Positions 1 through 17,100 of a DNA stretch of 41,469 nucleotides are shown here, one piece after another. The stretch covers positions 1-41,469 of the forward strand of contig JAAMXP010000217.1 of NCBI GenBank assembly GCA_019693395.1. Reading direction: 5' to 3'. The stretch comes from Ettlia oleoabundans. Taxonomy: Eukaryota; Chlorophyta; Chlorophyceae; Chlamydomonadales. How positions within the stretch are numbered: position 1 is the first letter of the stretch; each line of letters starts with the position of its first letter. The notes below the pieces were generated by a model. That model was not told the origin of the DNA. It saw only the letters and a program-made list of their open reading frames with translations, and ran no database searches. The position numbers were made by a program, and so were the translations under genes.

Positions 1-112
1 GGGGGGGGCGCGCGTGTTATCACATCGAAGTATGTGCACTCTGATTAGGCATGCCAGCGCTGCCGCTTCAAGCGATGCACTTGCTTTTTTCCATGCGTGC
101 GTTTGCCTTCAG

Positions 113-1695
113 TTTGGTTGCACGCGGCATGAAGGCAGCGTGAAGGCTGCGTTGGCAGCGTATAAGGAGCGCTTTGTGCGCTCTCTGCCAGCGGCACAGC
201 AGCGGCACGTCGACTTCACACGTCGCCCTGTCTTCCTGGCCGCCGCTTTCTACCTTGTGGCACGCAAGAACAAAGTGGCGGTGCGTCTTCAGATGGGGGT
301 TGGCGATGGGTGCCGGCTGGGCAAGGCAAGAAGGGGATGAGGTGCTGCTGTGATGCAATTTGGTGGGGCTGAGCTGCCCCCGCTCACCTGCCAACTGCCC
401 AAATTCATTGATTGTTCCAGGGGGCTCGAAGCTGTGAGATGGTCCCAGCCACGCCCCTTGCCTGCCCCTCTGCACAGCTAAACATGGGCCCCTACCCTGT
501 GTCCGCTAGTGCCTCATGCTCACGCCCCTGGCCCCCACGGCCCCCCACCCCCAACCCACCCACCCCTCCACACACACTTGCTCTTTCTTCCCCTCTCTCT
601 CCCACGCACACACCCCCATGCATTTTCACTAGGTTGACCGCATCAAGCTGCTGGGCCCGCTGGGTGTCACCGCGTCCGAGTTCACCCAGGTGTGCGCCTC
701 CATGTCCGACCTGTGCCAAGACATGCTGGGCACCCAGCCACGCAAGCGCCGGGTTGAGGAAATGACTGAGGAGGAGCGCAGGCTCATAGACCGCACAGGG
801 TGGGTGACCAGCTAGGGCAGGGTGGTATTGGTGGGCGGGGGGCTGGGCAGCAAATAGGCTGCCTCCTGTGCCTCGTGCCCTGGGAGCAACATTGTAGCAT
901 GGATCCTGCTCTCGGCCTCTGGATCCCTGTCTGTCTTCTGCCCAAGTTCCCAGTCGCCTTGACCCTGCTTGCCCGCCATGCCCCTGCCCTCCGGTGTAGC
1001 GCCGCTGACGACGGCGATGTGGCCAGCAGCAGCGACGATGAGGTGGCGGATGAGGGCCAAGTCTATGCGCGCATCAACAACAAGAAACAGCGGCAGCGGG
1101 TGAGCCAGACAGGGCGTCAGCTACATACGCATGAGCTGTGTGGCGGCATCGCAAGAAACTCATAGTCCTTTGCCTGTCGCATGCTGGGCAGTACAGTTGT
1201 TGGGCTCCCAATTTGCCCCGCCGCCAGTGACAGCAGCAGATGGCACCGGCTGTCCTGCAGCTCTTGGGCAATATTGCTGCAACTGACCGTATGGGCCACA
1301 CTGTGCAGGATTATGAGGACTGGAAGCAAAAGATGATGTCGTCCAAACCCAAGGATAGCAGCGGTAGCAGAGCCAGCGGTGCCTCTGGCAGCGGTGGCGG
1401 GAAGAAGGCAAAGATGACTGAAAAGAAGCTGAGGCAAGCTGTGCTGAACTTTGCGGCGGGTGGGGCAGCAGCGCGGGAGCCAGAGGCGGCATCGGCAGCT
1501 GCACTTGGGGGCAGCACTGGAGAAGCGGCAAGCCAACCAGCAGGGGCAACAGCGGGGGCTGGGAAGGTAGGAGGGCCTCAACATGCAGGTGCAAGAGTTG
1601 AGAGGAGTAGAGGGAGAGCCGAGCACCCAGGCAAGGATGGTAGTGGTAGCAAGAATGCAGCAGGCAAAGCCGTGCTTGCCAGCAGGAACAGCTGA
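113..1695 (+). CDS. ORC6: Origin recognition complex subunit 6, C-terminal part (5' end outside window)
   Basis: ORC6 is the smallest subunit of the complex that marks replication origins and loads MCM in the nucleus; its middle part is TFIIB-like. Exons 113-280, 633-799, 1000-1099 and 1309-1695 join in frame to 273 residues plus stop. The first visible exon reads FGCTRHEGSV...AYKERFVRSLPAAQQ, followed by VDFTRRPVFLAAAFYLVARK, which follows the plant ORC6 pattern (YKERFLASLPA..., DFTRPVF.A.AFYLCAKK). The next exon continues it with ASEFTQVCASMSDLCQDMLG. The last exon opens with DYEDWKQKM, matching the conserved C-terminal YEDWK element. After that lies about 115 residues of Ala/Gly/Ser-rich, low-complexity tail, longer than I recall for plant ORC6. 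Bases 1-112 are the end of an intron (acceptor AG at 111-112), so N-terminal exons lie to the left. Identification is from memory of the family; the splice phases agree throughout. Confidence 0.82.
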
Positions 1696-1909
1696 ATGAA
1701 ATGCCTACCATTTCACCCACGGCTAGCTGGCGTGCCAATGTCAATCCTTCTGGCCTCAATTGAAACCTGGATTAAAAATGAATAATCTGTGCCACAGCCT
1801 GTGAGCCAGTTCTACCAGCTGCAATCACGGTCAACAACAGGTTCCTCCGCCTTGGGTAGGCGTAAGGAGGTCGCCCAAGGCAGTTACGAGGTGCCAGCCA
1901 GCCGCCACA

Positions 1910-2809
1910 TCATACAGGCGCAGCTGCACTCTGCCCAAGTGCTGCCTGTATGTCGCTGCCGTCGCCTTGTCCTGCTGCTGGCACCACTGGTGCTAGAGCC
2001 AGCTGCTTGCCCAGCAGCTGCCAGTCAGCTGGGTCCCCCGCCTGTGTGCCCTGCACCTGCAACACGCTGACAGACCCAGGCTGCGGCGCAGCGGTGGCTG
2101 CAGGCAGCGGGGTCCCTGCCGCCGCCAGCAGCTGTGCAACTGCCTGCGGCAAGGACACCAGCAGCAGCGCTTCCTGCTGTTGTTGTGCCCCTCCTAGCCC
2201 CGCATCCAGCTCCACCCGCCAGTTCTGCTGCAGCAACTCTCGCCAAACATCCGCTGCTGCCGCCGCCGCTGCAACTGCGTCAGCTGTGCTGCCACCAGCG
2301 GCGTCCAGTGCCTCGCGTGTGCGAACCTTAAGGAAGTAGGGGGCGCGGTCCCGGCCCCTCCACAGCTGCTGTGCAAAGGGCAGTGCCTGCGCAGGAGCAG
2401 GGGCCGAGGGAGGTGGCACCACGGCTGTAAATGGCATGAAACGCAGCAGCGCCCAGCTGGCGCAAAGCAGGCCAGCCTACAGGGCCTAGGCTTCGGTATG
2501 CCACGCAGGGCAATATGTCACGTACCTGCTGGCTGGAGAAGGCTTGGTTGAAGGCCAGGGGCTGCAGGAAGGAGCGCAATGAATCGATGCAGGCGTCACC
2601 ATCGACACCTCCAACTGCCGCTTCCCCCAGTGCAGCCACCAGCACCACCGTCTTTGGCTTCATGGCGTCGGTGAGGGCGTCAAACTCTTCCTCCTCCTCA
2701 TACCTGAAGTGTTGGAGAAGGTGACACCTTGCTTACAGTACTCCCGGCGAATGCTGGTCAGTGCAGTGCTCAGGTACTGCCGCTGCCTGCCAAGGCTCAT
2801 GGTGGCCAT
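1910..2809 (-). CDS. Unrecognised protein, three probable exons
   Basis: I do not recognise this gene. Reading leftward from an ATG at 2809, exon 1 begins MATMSLGRQRQYLSTALTSI. A second exon (about 2530-2689) carries YEEEEEFDALTDAMKPK and a hydrophobic strand TVVLVAALGEAAVGG, ending at a CAG|GTACGT donor. The last exon probably starts at a CAG acceptor near 2385 and runs to a stop at 1910, with ALPFAQQLWRGRDRAPYFLK and later DVWRELLQQNWRVELDAG, then an Ala/Gln/Pro-rich tail. The NWRVELD...LLLVSL stretch loosely recalls a COMM domain, but too weakly to name it. The join between exons 1 and 2 is unresolved: the only obvious donor and acceptor would enclose an intron of about 33 nt and the phases disagree by one base. 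The true 5' end may therefore differ. Confidence 0.45.
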
Positions 2810-3432
2810 GGCTGCTTAGGTATACAGCCAGAGTATAGCTGCCCGAAAACATTCAAAATGTAATGGATGTTTCATCGCAACATCACAAGAATTGTTGCTC
2901 ACCAGAACTCGCTGGTTGCCATCACCGGCAGGGTTGCCGTCGGTGGGCGGTGTCGGCGGTGGCCTGGTTGCACTAGGAGGGCCGCGGAGGCTCTGATTGT
3001 TAATTTGCATGACCTGCGGAGGTTCAAAATCTTGATATTGTGCTGCCTGCCGGCACCTGTAACCAGGCGCACAGGACCCGTGGCCATCGTGTCGTTGACA
3101 GCAGGCTGGCCGAGGAGGCCGTTTATCGACTTACAAGCGTAAGCAATCTGTGGGGATTTAGCACTGGTGCAAATAAGCGAGGCACGAGGCACGGCCATGA
3201 TCTTGCCCATATATGGATGATTGTATTAAATTGATACACCGCCTTTCTGCGTTGCGCAATGGGTTCCATCATCATTTACAGGGGGCAGCTTGCCCTGTAG
3301 CGAGTATGCAGAGGCAATCAAAAAGATATATCATCAAGCAAGTATACAAGGGAGGAGGGAGAATACCGCTACAAATGTTGACCGACTGGAGTCACACGTC
3401 ATGCTTCGGCTGGCTGGCCTTAGCCTGCGTTG
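2810..3432. other. Intergenic interval
   Basis: This lies upstream of the minus-strand gene ending at 2809 and downstream of the coiled-coil gene stop at 3433. I see no coding frame with family features. It must hold the promoter of the first gene and the 3' untranslated region of the second. Confidence 0.5.
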
Positions 3433-6187
3433 TCAATTGGCGGAGCCCTTGACTGGACTGCTCCACCAGCCGCCGCCGCCGCTCTTCCTCTGCTGTGCCA
3501 GCTTAAAGTCGCCCGCAGCTGGTTTTGCAGGGGGGCTGGCGGCGTCGTTCTTTGCGCTGTCGTTCCTGCCCGGTGGGGAGCCGCCGCCTGCCGCCCCTGC
3601 CAGCCTCATGAGGGCTTCCAGCTTCTCCTGCTTTGCCTGCTCCAGCTGCTCACGCACTGCTGCCAGCTCCTGCACACCAGCAACCTTGATGAATGAGGCG
3701 CCCAGTTGGTGACAGCTTGGTACGCAGGGACGCCCAGTAGTGTTCCGCAGCCGTGGGCACAGCAGGCAGCCCGCAGAAAGGGCAACTAAAATAGCACAAT
3801 CTCTACAACGGCTTGGGACCATTGTGATGCAGCAGCTGTCACCTGGCTGCAAGCGCTCCCCCTTGCCTGAGTCAGCTGCTCTATCCTGCCGCCAGCCTTG
3901 CTCCTGCCGCCTTCCGCCTCTGACAGCCGCATCAGCGCAGCCACCTTCTGCTGTGTCGCCTCCTCAACCTGCTGCCGTGCAGCTGCGGCTGCTCCCTGCT
4001 GCTCACGCAGCTGCTCACGCAGAGAAGCTACCTGCGGGCAAGCAGGTATGCAGAATAACAGGTTGCAAAATGTTCTGCAGGCACCTCTAGCAGCACCGGG
4101 CCAGCCTAGCTGCATAGCCCTGCGAAAATAAGCGATGAACAATGCAGCACATCTCTTGCACCTCTTCTGCGTGGTGGTTCACAAGTGCCGCCACGTCGGC
4201 CTCCTGCTGCTTCCTCTGCTGCTGCACCGCCGCCTCCGTTCTCCGCATTGCTGCACACACGTCCTGCTCTGCCTGCTGGGACGCTTGCAGCCGCTGCTGC
4301 AGCTGGGAGACCTCGCCCTGCGACAGTGCGAGATGCGCAGGTGGGCTGGTGCAAAGCAGACCCTTGTCATGGAAAGGGAGGGGAGATGACAGCACTGACA
4401 CGCAGACGGGTGCAAACTTGTATAGCTGCCTCCATTTTCACAGCCGATTAGCAAGGAACCCTGTTGTGCGCAAAGCCACCTGCAATGCAAGCCATCCATC
4501 CATCCATTCATCCCACCCACTACCTGCAGCTGTTGCACCTCCCCCCTCAGCTGCTGCTGCACCACTGCATGCGCCGCCGCCAGATCATCAGCTGCACGTT
4601 GCGCCGCCGCCGCCTCTCCCGCTGCCGCCTCCCGCGCCGCATGAGCCTCTGCCAGCTCTTGCTTCAGCCCCTCCACCTGGGCCAGCAGCTCCTGCTCACG
4701 CCCCTGCAGCCGTTCCACCTCAATTCCTGCTGCCGCCAGCTCAGCACGCAGCCCCGGCAGCACCGCCGCCTCTGCTGCCAGCGCCTGTGCGCTACGCAGC
4801 TGCTGCCGCACCTCGCCCAGCTGCACCCCCAGCTGTGCACGCTGTGAGGACTCGGTCTCTGCACGGCTGCTGGCCTCGCGCAGCTGGTGCTCAAGCTGCA
4901 CCAGCGGGGGAGGGCAGGTGCTTCAAGTGGTGGTCAAGTGGTGGAATCCAGTCAGCACAGCGTGTCAAGTTAATGTGGTTAGTTACGTCAAGCATTAAGC
5001 AAAGAAGGTAGGAGCACAGATGGGGTGAATCAATGCAACTGCTGTGCACTTGCTCCTTGACGGCCGAAGCCAGCCAGCCATGCTTCACCTCGCTCATCAC
5101 TTCCTAACTTTTGGCACCCCTCTCACCATTGCCGCTGCTACAACTATGGGTCAACTGCATTCCAGCCGCCTTCAGCCGACATTACCCCACCTCACCTGCA
5201 GGTTTTGTGCCTTTAGCTGCTCCCCCTCCCACACTGCGCGGTCCCTGTCAGCCATGACGCGTGCGCTCTGCGCCTGGTAGAAAGCAAGCTCCCGGTCCAA
5301 AGCCGTGGCACGCTCCAGCTGAGCCTTGAAACTTTGCTCTGCGCGCCGCTTGGCATCCTTCACCTCACCCAGATCCTCACGCAGGTTGTCGCGCTCGAAG
5401 GACACGCTCGCTAGCGCAGCCCGCACGACAGACAGCTCCTTCTCTGCTTCGACATACAGGGAGAGGAAGGGGGTTGCACAGGACCAGTTCAATGGTGGGG
5501 GAGGCAGCAAACACATGAAGGTGGCATGATGTTGGTCGCTTGATGGTATGCCCAGGCACAAACAAGTGTGATGAGGAGGTGCACGCGCTGGCATGCTTAC
5601 AATGAGACAATCCCAACACGGACTTGCCTGTGGAAAAGATTCGCTCCTGAAGCACGCTACTGCTGTTAAAAGTGACAGATGCCGCATCGGTCAGACACTT
5701 TTCTGCATTCAGGGAAATACTGATCTAACTGCTTTACAGGCTGCAACTGTATCTCCTGCTTGGTGTTGAGCGCGCCGGTATCAACCAGCATATGGTGCCA
5801 ATTCAACCTCGTCAAACTTACGCTCCAAGTCTCGCATCAAGTCATCACGCTCACGCAGTGCCTCTTCAAGCTTGAACTGCAGCTCCTTGCAGTGCTTGCG
5901 CAGCTGCAAAGAGGAGGAAAAGCGGGCAGGCGCGCGGGCGCAAGGTCAGCAGGGCTCTCCTGCCGGAGGTGAGCACAGGCACGCGAGCACGCCTTGGTTT
6001 TGATAGCCCTACTCCTCACGACAAGCGTCATTGAAAGACATAAAGTCCCAAGGGTGGGCTGCGAGGAGACTGTCAGGAGGGTCCCGGGTGCCGCTGCGAC
6101 AGGCGCGCGAGTCACAAAAAGCACCAATGGTACCCTGATATCCTCGCCTGCTGCCGCTCGTCCGCTCCGTCCGCCATGGCGCGGCAA
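3433..6187 (-). CDS. Long coiled-coil protein, plant-type, function unknown
   Basis: Reading leftward, exons 5822-5903, 5196-5443, 4524-4895, 4162-4317, 3843-4031 and 3433-3669 join with matching phase. With a tentative first exon at 6020-6187 the product is 483 residues. Nearly all of it is heptad-rich alpha-helix (Leu/Ala/Glu/Gln/Arg). The best-conserved part is exon 5196-5443, with DLGEVKDAKRRAEQSFKAQL and DRELAFYQAQSARVMADRD; I associate this pattern with plant myosin-heavy-chain-like proteins of unknown role, from memory only. The first exon is the weakest point: an ATG at 6187 gives a phase-0 GTGAGG donor at 6019, while an ATG near 6041 reads MSFNDACREE straight into the next exon in sense but lacks a usable donor. 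The last two exons repeat each other (see findings). The C-terminus is Gly/Lys/Trp-rich and not coiled. No membrane segment is seen. Confidence 0.65.
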
Positions 6188-8247
6188 ATATCTTCGGAAA
6201 GCCGCAAATCAGCGCCCTGGTGGGCAAATGACAGTCAAATTTGCGTAATATAGTTTAACGTGTCGCACCAATGAATAGGCTAGCATCTGAAGGTGCGCTA
6301 TTCAAGGGCACGCCCACGTGGCATTTTGTGCTGGCAGCTGGCTTATTTACCATGTTTCCATCGAGGCTTTGTGGGAGATGAACATCACAATGTAAAACAA
6401 TTTGAGCTGCAAAGTACCACAGTTGCAGAGCAAAACACCCACTTGCAGAACCATTTTGTGTAGGGTCTGGTTAGCCTGCCCGGTTTGCTAATGCTGCCCG
6501 CTGGTAGGGATGCAACGGTTGTAGTCAACGCGGTGAATGCTAACCCACATATTGGCGGATCTACAACGGAGATGTGGCAGCCATCTGCTGCTCCGCCAGC
6601 GCTGCGCCCCTACCTACCACGCATGCAGATTGGCAGCTATAGGACGGGAATTCAAGCGTCAACAGGTGGACTACCTCAGGATCATTGTTTTCATAAAGCT
6701 GCTGACGTCTTTCAATAAGCACGTCCGAAGCCATTCTGCCAAGCAGTGGCATGGAATACCTGCCAGCAGCAGCCTAAAACTCTGGCTTCTTCAGGAAGCA
6801 GTGGCAGGAGTCGTTTTTTTCCCGACTGGCAGCACCTGCCCAGTGATGTTAACATTGCCATGCAAATGCCAGGCTAGGAAGGTGCCACCAAAACCCTTCA
6901 GACCGACATGGTTGCCAGCCTGCTTGACACCCTCATCAATCTCTATTTTCATAACTTCTAAACAGGTAATGGCAGTTGGAGTAGCATGGTGACATGCTTT
7001 CTACGCTCAAGTCCATCTTGTTACGGGGCATGTGTTTCTGCAGGCAAAACCCCACAAAACCCATTCTGCCCTTCCTGGCCACCCAATAGATACCCTGGGC
7101 CTCGCAGTGGCGAAAGACACGTCGCCATACAACAAGAGCCTGGGTGTCTGGGTGAAGTTGGAAGCCATGGACGGGGTAATGTTTAGCAAGACTAGCTGGC
7201 TCATGCAAGCCGACGGGCACCACGGGCACGTTGACAGCGGGCACTGAGCTTGTGTAGTAAAGCACACGCTTCCCTGCCGACCTTGTTCACATTGTCCCAA
7301 GATTAGCCCTCCCAGCCATGCGCCTCTCAGCCCATCTGCCCAACCTTCCTCACCTGGGCTGCTTCCCTGGCAACTCAATTTCTACCCTCCTGCCATTCAC
7401 ATCGAACCTGCCCAACCTTCGCTGCCAAGCAGTCCAGGTCCGCCGCACTGAGCGCCCATGATTGTTTTACCAGTTACATGCACGCCGCCATGGGCGCACA
7501 ATGCCGCAACGTGCACTGGCTATCTGCCTCAAACTTGACGGCATGTATGACTCCCGCAGCACATTGTTGCTTGTTTTGAGGACACTCATCATGAAGGTGG
7601 ATGCAAGTCCCTCACCCTCCCTTCCCTCGCTCCCATGCAAGGCATGCTGGGCATGGTAGCGGGGCCCGATGCAGGTTGCAAGGTCGTCACACTGTCGTGC
7701 TGATTGTAGCAAGATTAATTCAGCAGCATGACAAGGCTGCGCTCTGGGCCATCCCCAGTCTGCCTAACCGCCGCTTGTTCCTTCCCGCTTCGCTTGCTTT
7801 CCAACCAGAACTGGCAGTGATACCACGGACTCTTGATTGCTGGGCGTAGAGCTGCTGCTCTGGAAGAGCTTAAAATGCTCAGAGATCAGCAGGTTTACTG
7901 TTGATGTCTTGATGGTTGAGCGGGGCCGGCACGCATTGCTCGTGCTGAGGTGCAGGTTGTGGGCTTTTCCCCGCCCACGTGAAGAAAAAGCAAGAGAACG
8001 CTTAACACATTGCAACACATTAAATCTGCCAGATTTTTGCTGTCCCATGCTCCCAACAAATCATAATGTCACTATGTGACTGCAACAAGGCAGATGGCGG
8101 CAGCTGCGCATGTCCCGCTGGCGCCGCCTTGGCGGCTGAGGCACAAAGTTCAATAGCTCTGCCCATGTGATACTCACAAGTCTAGTCGCCTGGCGCGTAT
8201 GTGTAATCGAGTCCATCCCCAGCTCTCCGAACACTGGCGACTTGCGA
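6188..8247. other. 2 kb interval without a confident gene
   Basis: This separates the coiled-coil gene start from the RecQ start, so the two genes are divergent. Several minus-strand open stretches look more protein-like than chance: near 6936-7265 (GFQLHPDTQALVVWRRVF, then GIYWVARKGRMGFVGF), near 6790-6950 (IEIDEGVKQAGNHVGLKGF) and near 7467-7640 (LRESYMPSSLRQIASARC). I could not join them with splice sites of consistent phase, and I recognise no family. They may be exons of an unrecognised gene or a decayed one. Confidence 0.3.
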
Positions 8248-13650
<5,403 letters not shown>

Positions 13651-14189
13651 CAAGTAGGTAGGCCAAGACATATGTTAGGGCTCTGCACACACCTGCTTGC
13701 ATGGCACACAATGTCATGTCCTGGCTCACACCTCCCGTCATTGCCATTGGTCCCTTTATACCCGACACTCTCGTGTGGTTCCTTGTGAAAAGCCTGGCTT
13801 GTTTTGGGCGCGCTTGCAGAAGCAAGGCTAGGGCGCACTGGCCTTACTGTTCATACCTTGCTGGCACAGGTTGAGGTAGAGTGATGCAGGCAAGGAGCGG
13901 ATTCTTGGCAGCTGGCGTGTTCTACTACCGTACACTCTCGGACACAGCACATTGGTAGAATGGCGTATGGTTGCAGCCAAAGGGGTGCAGATCAACACAT
14001 TCCGAGACTGCGTGGGCCCTAGAGTCATTGTGGTGGTGGGACGCCGTGAGTCCCCTGCTTTGGTGGATGGTTCTGAGGCACGATAGGGAAGAAGGCATCG
14101 ATGATGCTGGGCGGCTTGCCCCTCCCTCTCGCTACACCCATCCCTGGTGGCCCATGCTTGTTGTGCAACGCTACCCTTCATTGGCCCCT
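13651..14189. other. Convergent intergenic interval
   Basis: This lies between the stop of RECQ5 (+) and the stop of the TWD40-type gene (-). It should hold both 3' untranslated regions. I see no gene in it and no clear TGTAA signal close to either stop. Confidence 0.5.
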
Positions 14190-17100
14190 TCATCCTGCCC
14201 CCACGATGTTTTCCACCAGTTCCTCCGCCTCCCCCCGGCGCCCGCATGAGGCCACAATGGCGGCAAAAGAGTCGCGCTCCTCGTCACGGGGAAGCGATGC
14301 ATTGCCACCACCAGCACGGTCTGCAGGATGGGGAAGCATGGTATGAATGCGGTTGTTGTGGCTGCGGGTAAGAGAAATATGTTGGTGGGTTTAAGAGAAA
14401 TACACGAAACGGCAGAGGGATGCATGGCAGAAGGGCACCCAACAACCGACTCCCCACCATAACAAGCAGGCAGGGTGCCACCCACGTGACACAGTGACGG
14501 TCAGCACTCCCTTCTCCTGCCTGCCTGCATGCTGTGGCTGGCACATAGCTCACCGCATGCGTTGAGTTGATCCTGCAGCTGCAATGCGTCCAGTCCCCTT
14601 GCACCCGAGGTGGACTGGATGATCAGCCAGGTCAGCTGGTCGGCGGCGTAGCTGTGGGGTGGGGCAGGGTAGTGAAAAACATGGTTAGGGACAAGAGAGG
14701 CTGCGCATTGGCTTGCAGGCCCAATGCTACAAGCACACTTACCTTGAATTCTGAAACAATAAATTAAGGTTACACAAGCATCCGACCAGACGGTCTGCCA
14801 TACCCGTAAATCCCTGCCCAAAGAAATCATGCCTATCGCAGGCTCGCTTCCTGGGCCCCATCCGCTGGGCATCCACCCACCCATCCCCCAATCCACTCAC
14901 CCGTAGTTTCGTGCTGCCATATTCATGTCCACAGCATATCGCACCGCAGCCAGCCGCTGCCCTTCTTCCAGCCCAGGCAGTGCCACCGCAAAGCGCGACA
15001 GGCGGGCCGCTGTTGCGGGAGAAGACTTGGCCACACGCGCTGCCGCCGCCAGCAGGTGCGCTGCCACGAACAGCTGCAGCGCCTGCTGAGCAAAGGCCGG
15101 GCTGGCGCTGCCCCCCTCATCCACTGCCTTCCCAAAGTGTGTGGCAGCAGAACCCCAATGACCGGCAAGGAAGGCAGCCAGCCCCTGATCCACCGCCTGC
15201 CTCGCTGCGGCTGGAGCCAGGTCTGTTACAGACCCCGACTTGCGCATGCCCGCCCCTGCGCCCACCGATGGAGCGCCCCCTGCACCCCCTGCTGCTGGCG
15301 CAGGCTTGGGGGGGCTGCTGCTCGCTGCGGCGCTCAAGGAAGCTGAGGGTGGGGGTGGCGAAAAGGACACAGGGCCAAAGGGGTCAGCTTCACCCGGCAG
15401 GGACGACCGCTGCAGCTGCTGTGTGGCAGACTTGGCAGGAGCGGGGGCGGCTGCGAAGAGCGCCTCGAAATCATCCCACCCCGTCAGCAAGTTGGACTGC
15501 TGTGCGGGTGGCGGTGGCTGCGGCCGCATGGGTCCCGTAGTGGCTGGTGCTGATGCCCCTGGGTTAGGCGGCGCAGGCTTGCTGGCAGGCTGTATTGCCG
15601 CGGGTGCGCCCAGCCCAAACAAATCTGCAAACGGATCATCACTGGATACCGATGCTGCGGACGCAATAGAGGCAGCCGCTGCGGGTGCCCCTGGTTGGGC
15701 CAAGCCGCTTGTGGTTGCCGTGGTGCTGGCAGGCTTGACTGGTGACGGGATGGAAGCGGCGCCGGGTGGGGGCTGCAGCCCACCCAGCTTGACGCCAGCC
15801 TGCAGTGCAAGAACCAGCGATCATGCAGCCGAGGGGTCCAGCTGTTTAGCTAGATGATGTGCATGGCTCAAGGACCGAGTGCCCTCCCCCTAACACAGCA
15901 TGAGAGCGCAAGCAGCCGGCCACAGCTGCTCCCTCCCTCCCTTTACGCTTCAATGTGCAACTCAAGAGCGCCCTGCAACCATCAATGCATAGCAGGGGTA
16001 GTCACCACCCAACTAGCAGTCCACCAGGTGCAACTTAGCAGCAACAGCTGCAGCTGGGAAATGACTTGCCCTCCTGGCGTCACCCCGCTGCCTCACCCAC
16101 CAGGCCAGAGGCTGAGCGTGAGGTGGCAAACGGTGTACTGTCGGTGCTGCCTCCCACGCTGCTGGGCCCACCAAGCCGCAGGCTCTGCAGTGAGCCAGAG
16201 GGAGTGGGCGGCATGCGCACATCAATGTGCAAAAACAGGCACGCGCAGAAGGGGAAACAGCAGTAACAGAGCAGAAGCCTTCAATATGCGCAATACCCCC
16301 CACCCCACCCCGCCACCAACCCACACACCACCGCCACGCGCGTGTGCGCACACACGCACACGCACAGAGCTGCGCGAAATCTCAGGAAAGCATGCAATCG
16401 ACTGGACTGATCCTCGGCACACCGCAGTGGCCCTGGGCAGGATTCTGTGCCAGGTCATTTTGAGCACGGGGTGAGCGCACCATGGCTGCCGTGCGCAGGT
16501 CAGTGCTGCCGCTCTTGGCCGCCTGTGCGGCTGCCTCCTCAGCCGGCCTGATGGAGAGGCGGAAGCGCTGGGAGCCGCCACCAGCCACGCTGTTGGTGGT
16601 CATGCTGGCAACAGACCTGCAGGGAGGGCACAAGGGGTACCCGACTGGCTGGAGTGGCAGGGCTTGAGATCAGGAGCATGAGGCGGGAAGGAGGCAGAAT
16701 GCAGAGCAGGATGGCAAACAAGGCAGGCAGGCAGGGAGGCAGGCAAGAGGGGGCTGTGGGCCTGATTCCCTGGCAAGGCAGGTGAGCCGGCGTCTGCCTG
16801 CTATACCCAGCCTCCTGGCGTGGTGGTCCCCACTGATTGTCGTGCGGGCGTGCCTTGAGTCTGCCTCTGTGTGCGCGGATGCCGACTCCTCATCGCTGGA
16901 GAAGAAATCATCCTCGTCGTCTGGTGGTGGTGGGAGGGTGGGTGGGTGAGTGGGAAGGGGGCACAGAATTGAGAGGTGTTAAGTCGTGTGTTGCGTGAGG
17001 TATGTGGGTGCCATGGTGGCTATGCTGTGGCTAAGGGATGCATAAGCCCTAGGTAGGTGATGATTGGTGGCACAGAGACACACAATCAGGTGGTGTGTTG

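Noticed and set aside
14..340. A separate small gene starting at the ATG-like codon near 14
   Set aside because: Only codons from 113 match ORC6, an acceptor AG sits at 111-112, and a donor at 281 ends the match; the rest is intron.
4142..5011. Long plus-strand frame opposite the coiled-coil gene, rich in Pro, Ala and His
   Set aside because: It is the complement of Gln/Leu/Ala-rich coiled-coil codons; the minus-strand exons have consistent splice phases.
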